A DNA stretch of 45,854 nucleotides from Bacteroidota bacterium (lineage in GTDB: Bacteria > Bacteroidota > Bacteroidia > Chitinophagales > Chitinophagaceae), in the NCBI GenBank assembly GCA_029573235.1, contig JAKQGX010000006.1:1-45854 (forward strand), given 5' to 3'. Of the stretch, positions 44,668-45,854 are shown piece after piece. Positions within the stretch are counted from its first letter, which is position 1. Each line of letters opens with the position of its first letter. A program made the position numbers and the translations under genes. The notes beneath the pieces are model-generated. The model was not told the origin of the DNA, made no database searches, and worked only from the letters and a program-made list of their open reading frames with translations.

Positions 44668-45756
44668 ATGGTATATAAAGTAATCGGGCTTATGTCCGGT
44701 AGTTCATTGGATGGTTTAGACATTGTATATGTACATTTAGAAGAAACTAGAGGCTCCTGGAAATTTGATATTAAAGCAGCCGATTGCCTACCCTATTCGG
44801 AAGAATGGTACAAAGAACTAAAGAACATTTGTAACTTATCTGTACCCGAATATTTGAACCTGCACACACGCTACGGGCGGTATCTTGCCGATTGTGTGAA
44901 CAACTTTATTGAAATACATCAGTTGCATCATAAGGTTGATTTTATTGCCAGCCACGGACATACTGCTTATCATAATACGGATCATCAAACTTCTGTACAA
45001 CTGGGTTGCGGAGCAGCTTTGTCGGCGCTCACACAAATACCGGTAATCAGCGAGCTGCGAGCAATGGATGTAGCCTTGAATGGAAAAGGCGCCCCAATAG
45101 TTCCCATCGGAGACCAACTCTTGTTTTCATCCTATGATTACTGGCTAAACATTGGAGGCATTGTCAATCTTTCGAAAAGAGGAGAAAACGGCATACAAGC
45201 TTTTGATGTATGCCCGGGGAATCAAGTGCTCAATGCATTAGCAGAAAAACGCAACAAAAGCATGGATGAAGGAGGACAGATGGCTAGAAGTGGTATTTTA
45301 CTGCCGGGGGTACTTGCTTCATTAAACCAACAAGAATACTTTCAATTATCTGCCCCGAAATCGTTGAGTAATGAAGCGGCCCAACTACTTGCCTTTCCCA
45401 TTCTATTTGAATCAGACAATGCCATAGAAGATCTGTTGCATACCTACTGCTATCATGTAGCGGAGCAAATATCACAGAGTATCCAACATGTGCATACCGC
45501 TGCATCTCCGGCAACGATGCTGATAACCGGCGGTGGTGCCTTCAACGCTTTCTTAGTGGAAAAGATTTCTGCATTATTGCAAGAGCGGCATATCACCATT
45601 GAAGTACCTGATGAGCAATTGGTACAATACAAAGAAGCCTTGGTGATGGCGTTGATTGGCGCCCTTCGCTGGCGGGAAGAAGTAAACGTACTCTCTTCGG
45701 TAACCGGTGCTAAACGAAATAGTATCAGTGGCGCCCTGTGGATAGGGAACTGGTAA
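44668..45756 (+). CDS. anmK: Anhydro-N-acetylmuramic acid kinase
   Basis: 362 residues, ATG start. Opens and phosphorylates 1,6-anhydroMurNAc during peptidoglycan recycling. Motifs: IGLMSGSSLDGLDIVYV, ASHGHTAYH, RAMDVALNGKGAPIVPIGD, NIGGIVNLS, FDVCPGNQVLNALAE and MLITGGGAFNAFLVEKI. Length is typical. 96 bases separate it from uppP. Confidence 0.95.
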   Translation: MVYKVIGLMSGSSLDGLDIVYVHLEETRGSWKFDIKAADCLPYSEEWYKELKNICNLSVPEYLNLHTRYGRYLADCVNNFIEIHQLHHKVDFIASHGHTAYHNTDHQTSVQLGCGAALSALTQIPVISELRAMDVALNGKGAPIVPIGDQLLFSSYDYWLNIGGIVNLSKRGENGIQAFDVCPGNQVLNALAEKRNKSMDEGGQMARSGILLPGVLASLNQQEYFQLSAPKSLSNEAAQLLAFPILFESDNAIEDLLHTYCYHVAEQISQSIQHVHTAASPATMLITGGGAFNAFLVEKISALLQERHITIEVPDEQLVQYKEALVMALIGALRWREEVNVLSSVTGAKRNSISGALWIGNW

Positions 45757-45802
45757 ATAATTTTAATGAGTAAAATGATGTTAAGCAAATGAAATGTTTG
45801 TT

Positions 45803-45854
45803 ATGTCCAAACGAAAAATCACTAATGTACTTTTAGTAATCGCATCATTGATGG
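45803..45854 (+). CDS. Start of a further gene, cut by the window edge
   Basis: ATG 45803 opens a frame still open at the window end (17 codons). A short basic start (MSKRK) then a hydrophobic run (VLLVIASLM) looks like a signal peptide or first membrane helix. Confidence 0.4.
   Translation, partial: MSKRKITNVLLVIASLM

Overview
The window looks like a chromosomal segment of a Bacteroidota bacterium, probably of the Chitinophagaceae/Sphingobacteriales type. The genus is not determinable from what I can see. The reasons are a type VI secretion locus of the Bacteroidota-only subtype iii (TssN, TssO and TssP present), tandem OmpH/Skp genes behind bamA, few Shine-Dalgarno sites, several TTG/GTG starts, and promoters of the TTTG / TAnnTTTG type (the best one is upstream of uppS).

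Left end, 1-5113, is accessory DNA. Two reverse-strand ORFs (a predicted PD-(D/E)xK nuclease with a duplicated N-terminal domain, and an ankyrin-repeat protein) are each followed directly by a related, partly palindromic element of about 135 bp (61-199 and 1162-1297). The layout recalls gene cassettes with a recombination site behind each ORF. From 2195 to 5113 lies a decayed phage tail module: a truncated gene with an amber codon, two divergent tail-chaperone-like genes, a truncated tape measure gene, a tail-tube-like gene with an amber codon, and small fragments.

Housekeeping stretch, 5614-21690: a peroxiredoxin with a clear terminator, accD, smpB, a sugar MFS transporter, an alpha/beta hydrolase, a DEDDh exonuclease, a type I restriction HsdR_N-like small protein, an S41 protease, an N-acetylglucosamine-kinase-like protein, a vWA membrane protein, a urea transporter, then the reverse-strand operon uppS-bamA-ompH-ompH. 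That operon has a good promoter at one end and a good terminator at the other.

Type VI secretion locus, 21930-41137: two divergent arms. The reverse arm runs tssG-tssN-tssK-tssO-tssP-tssE-tssF (baseplate and membrane complex). The forward arm runs tssD1-tssD2-tssI(VgrG)-DUF4123 adaptor-PAAR-candidate effector-unknown gene-tssH(ClpV)-tssB-tssD3-tssC (tube, spike, cargo, sheath, recycling ATPase). I see no tssQ or tssR here, so the membrane complex must be completed from elsewhere. The 641-residue gene after the adaptor and PAAR genes is the likely toxin. The third TssD carries a long low-complexity tail containing an exact DNA repeat.

Right end, 41295-45854: a PhaE-like PHA synthase subunit with an unusual Asn/Met/Trp-rich body and no phaC beside it, then queE-uppP, anmK, and the first codons of a further gene.
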